Below the pieces are notes generated by a model that worked only from the letters and a program-made list of their open reading frames with translations, was not told the origin of the DNA and did no database searches. From Bacillus cytotoxicus (GTDB lineage: Bacteria > Bacillota > Bacilli > Bacillales > Bacillaceae_G), in assembly GCF_023715645.1 (NCBI RefSeq), contig NZ_JAMBOP010000017.1, positions 27,633-91,632 of the forward strand: a stretch of 64,000 nucleotides of DNA, given 5' to 3'. A program made the translations under genes and the position numbers. Positions 62,293-64,000 of this stretch are shown here, piece by piece; positions within the stretch are counted from its first letter, which is position 1, and each line of letters begins with the position of its first letter.

Positions 62293-62895
62293 TAATCCTA
62301 GTTTCCATACAGCCGCGATATTTCGTGCTGTTATATAAATATTTTCTTTTCCCATTTTATACGCTTCCTCTAACGTCATTGCACCTGAAACAATACTAAA
62401 TACAGCATCAATGCCTTCTTCATAAATAGAGATATGATTCGGATGAACAGCTCCAGCAATCGCAATAACAGGAGGATTATACTCTTTAGCTCGTTTCGCT
62501 ACTCCTATAGGTGCTTTTCCATACACTGTCTGTTCATCAATTCTTCCCTCTCCTGTAATCACTAAATCTGCATCTTGCAAATGAGAATTAAAATTCGTGT
62601 AATCAAGTACAATATCAATACCTTTTCTAAGCGTACCATGTAAAAAAGCAACAATAGCTGCTCCAACTCCTCCCGCAGCTCCTGCTCCTGGAACAAATTC
62701 TATATCAACATGAAGAGTTTGTTTAATCAGCCTAGCATAATGCTTCAAATTACAATCTAACCGCGCTATCATCTCGTCTGTGGCCCCTTTTTGTCTTCCA
62801 AACATAAACGATGCCCCTGTCATCCCAGTTAAAGGATTTGTAACGTCACAAGCTGCTTCAATGTTAACCCGCGCTAAACGAGAATCTTTAAACAA
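62272..62895 (-). pseudogene. Glycerate kinase, N-terminal half deleted
   Basis: The surviving ~200 residues match the C-terminal half of GarK/GlxK-type glycerate kinases: VNIEAACDVTNPLTGMTGASFMFGRQKGA, EFVPGAGAAGGVGAAIVAFLHG, DLVITGEGRIDEQTVYGKAPIGVAKRAK and AIAGAVHP. The family is normally about 380 residues. The frame begins (TTG, FKDSRL) exactly where interspersed repeat copy k starts. No ribosome-binding site is visible, so the gene was cut by a deletion involving the repeat. Confidence 0.88.
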
Positions 62896-62978
62896 AGAGA
62901 GGAAGAAAGTAGCAAGTCACTTTTTGCTTGGCATGGCGGCGACTTGTGGGTTGGAAAGTCAAGTTGGATTTATATAAA
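62889..62978 (-). repeat. Interspersed repeat copy k (half copy)
   Basis: Left half of a reverse-oriented copy: AAACAAAGAGAGGAAGAAAG, TTTTTGCTTGGCATGGCGGC, GACTTGTGGGTTGGAAAGTC, ending GGATTTATATAAA. The other half is missing and replaced by the glycerate kinase remnant. It is very close to copy f (14258 on). Confidence 0.78.
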
Positions 62979-62981
62979 CAA

Positions 62982-63018
62982 AAAAGCTTGAAGTCTATTA
63001 CTCGACTTCAAGCTTTTA
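62982..63018 (-). terminator. Terminator of the rRNA-tRNA operon
   Basis: AAAAGCTTGAAGTC / GACTTCAAGCTTTT hairpin just past tRNA-Ala, ending the minus-strand stable RNA transcript. Confidence 0.88.
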
Positions 63019-63026
63019 TAAATGTA

Positions 63027-63099
63027 TGGAGCCTAGCGGGATCGAACCGCTGACCTCCTGCGTGCAAGGCAGGCGCTCTCCCAGCTGAGCTAAGGCCCC
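63027..63099 (-). tRNA. tRNA-Ala (TGC)
   Basis: Cloverleaf GGGGCCTTAGCTCAGCTGG..., anticodon loop CTTGCAC gives TGC. Acceptor GGGGCCT/AGGCTCC, discriminator A; CCA is not encoded. Confidence 0.95.
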
Positions 63100-63103
63100 A
63101 GGT

Positions 63104-63178
63104 TGGAGCGGAAGACGGGATTCGAACCCGCGACCCCAACCTTGGCAAGGTTGTATTCTACCACTGAACTACTTCCGC
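63104..63178 (-). tRNA. tRNA-Gly (GCC)
   Basis: Starts GCGGAAGTAGTTCAGTGG; anticodon loop TTGCCAA gives GCC; encoded CCA. Confidence 0.95.
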
Positions 63179-63183
63179 AAAAA

Positions 63184-63259
63184 TGGTGAGCCATGAAGGA
63201 CTCGAACCTTCGACCCTCTGATTAAAAGTCAGATGCTCTACCAACTGAGCTAATGGCTC
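63184..63259 (-). tRNA. tRNA-Lys (TTT)
   Basis: Starts GAGCCATTAGCTCAGTTGG; anticodon loop CTTTTAA gives TTT; encoded CCA. Confidence 0.95.
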
Positions 63260-63264
63260 TTAAA

Positions 63265-63339
63265 TGGCTGGGCTAGCTGGATTCGAACCAGCGCATGACG
63301 GAGTCAAAGTCCGTTGCCTTACCGCTTGGCTATAGCCCA
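63265..63339 (-). tRNA. tRNA-Gln (TTG)
   Basis: Starts TGGGCTATAGCCAAGCGG; anticodon loop CTTTGAC gives TTG; encoded CCA. Confidence 0.95.
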
Positions 63340-63402
63340 TTAATACTTACTATTATGCTTGTCTCACCAAAAAAATAAACCTGTGTAAGGTTGTTTTTAA
63401 AA

Positions 63403-63486
63403 TGGTGGAGGGGGGCAGATTCGAACTGCCGAACCCGAAGGAGCGGATTTACAGTCCGCCGCGTTTAGCCACTTCGCTACCCCTCC
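63403..63486 (-). tRNA. tRNA-Tyr (GTA)
   Basis: Long variable arm (class II) and anticodon loop CTGTAAA gives GTA; starts GGAGGGGTAGCGAAGTGG; encoded CCA. Confidence 0.95.
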
Positions 63487-63502
63487 GACATGAAAAACTA
63501 TA

Positions 63503-63578
63503 TGGTGGAGGATGACGGGATCGAACCGCCGACCCCCTGCTTGTAAGGCAGGTGCTCTCCCAGCTGAGCTAATCCTCC
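63503..63578 (-). tRNA. tRNA-Val (TAC)
   Basis: Starts GGAGGATTAGCTCAGCTGG; anticodon loop CTTACAA gives TAC; encoded CCA. Confidence 0.95.
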
Positions 63579-63583
63579 AAAAG

Positions 63584-63658
63584 TGGTGACCCGTACGGGA
63601 TTCGAACCCGTGTTACCGCCGTGAAAGGGCGGTGTCTTAACCACTTGACCAACGGGCC
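63584..63658 (-). tRNA. tRNA-Glu (TTC)
   Basis: Starts GGCCCGTTGGTCAAGTGG; anticodon loop CTTTCAC gives TTC; encoded CCA. Confidence 0.95.
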
Positions 63659-63681
63659 AAAAAATTTTAATACCTCTCGCA

Positions 63682-63754
63682 AGCTTCCAACCGGGCTTGA
63701 ACCGGTGACCTCTTCCTTACCATGGAAGTGCTCTACCAGCTGAGCTATGGAAGC
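63682..63754 (-). tRNA. tRNA-Thr (GGT)
   Basis: Starts GCTTCCATAGCTCAGCTGG; anticodon loop ATGGTAA gives GGT; CCA not encoded (TTGC follows). Confidence 0.93.
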
Positions 63755-63757
63755 ATA

Positions 63758-63832
63758 TGGCTCCGCAGGTAGGACTCGAACCTACGACCGATCGGTTAAC
63801 AGCCGATAGCTCTACCACTGAGCTACTGCGGA
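63758..63832 (-). tRNA. tRNA-Asn (GTT)
   Basis: Starts TCCGCAGTAGCTCAGTGG; anticodon loop CTGTTAA gives GTT; encoded CCA. First tRNA after the 5S gene. Confidence 0.95.
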
Positions 63833-63841
63833 ATAATATAA

Positions 63842-63958
63842 GCCTGGCAACGTCCTACTCTCACAGGGACAAAGTCCCAACTACCATCGGCGCTAGAGAG
63901 CTTAACTTCCGTGTTCGGTATGGGAACGGGTGTGACCTCTCTGCCATCATTACCAGAC
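63842..63958 (-). rRNA. rrf: 5S ribosomal RNA
   Basis: Minus strand from GTCTGGTAATGATGGCAGAG to TAGGACGTTGCCAGGC, with the conserved GAGGTCACACCCGTTCCCAT and GAACACGGAAGTTAAGCTC blocks. The 40 bp beyond (to 64000) are the 23S-5S spacer (CTTCAAAACTAGATAAC on the plus strand). Confidence 0.95.
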
Positions 63959-64000
63959 TTATGAAGGTATATTCCTTCAAAACTAGATAACATCTGCTTC

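Noticed and set aside
63757-63990. 77-residue frame over the tRNA-Asn and 5S rRNA genes
   Set aside because: Lies in stable RNA genes; the translation (MAPQVGLEPTTDRLTADSS) is a well-known false ORF of tRNA regions.

Overview
The window looks like Bacillus cereus group chromosome. It is AT-rich and Gram-positive in gene content. The right flank has the Bacillaceae order 5S rRNA, tRNA block, rocF, cdaA, cdaR, glmM, glmS with a glmS ribozyme, and at least eleven copies of a short B. cereus-group-type interspersed repeat are scattered through it. All function calls come from reading the sequence and translations; no database search was run.

Layout. 1-12.5 kb: an NarL-type two-component system, an ABC-F ATPase with a leader peptide and attenuator, a BmrA-like exporter, assorted housekeeping genes, then a small-protein region (8.6-11.5 kb). 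In that region four nearly identical promoters drive three tiny membrane proteins and a probable small RNA, among interspersed repeats. 11.5-14.1 kb: a molybdate regulator divergent from modA-modB. 14-22.7 kb: repeats, gene relics, glcU, proI, a TetR/YhgE efflux pair and small lipoproteins. 22.9-27.8 kb: the C4-dicarboxylate module dctA, dctR, dctS and divergent dctB. 28.2-30.0 kb: a six-cysteine ranthipeptide (SCIFF) precursor and its radical-SAM/SPASM maturase, behind three TGTGA-N6-TCACA-type boxes spaced exactly 31 bp apart. 30-37 kb: accessory enzymes (BcrC-like phosphatase, Mug glycosylase, VOC, APH-like kinase, Mqo, an S9 peptidase).

37-55 kb is a stack of Tn7-family insertions at attTn7, just downstream of glmS. 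The intact element (40346-55225) has TGT/ACA ends, a TCCAC duplication, three left-end and four tandem 20-bp right-end transposase sites, tnsABCDE, and a type I restriction-modification cargo (hsdR, half hsdS, hsdM, hsdS). To its left lies a 2.76-kb Tn7-like element without transposition genes (37583-40339). It carries a MerR-like gene broken by an IS630-family insertion, and a DUF2268 protease. Left of that is a decayed tnsA with a partial right end. The same (A)TCCAC junction separates the three.

55-64 kb is core genome on the minus strand: glmS with its ribozyme, glmM, cdaR, cdaA (c-di-AMP synthesis and control), rocF, a 5'-truncated glycerate kinase cut by an interspersed repeat, nine tRNAs and a 5S rRNA.

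Most worth following up: the four-copy promoter family with its small proteins and RNA, the phased boxes on the ranthipeptide operon, the layered Tn7-like array with a hairpin over the tnsA ribosome-binding site, and the ABC-F leader.
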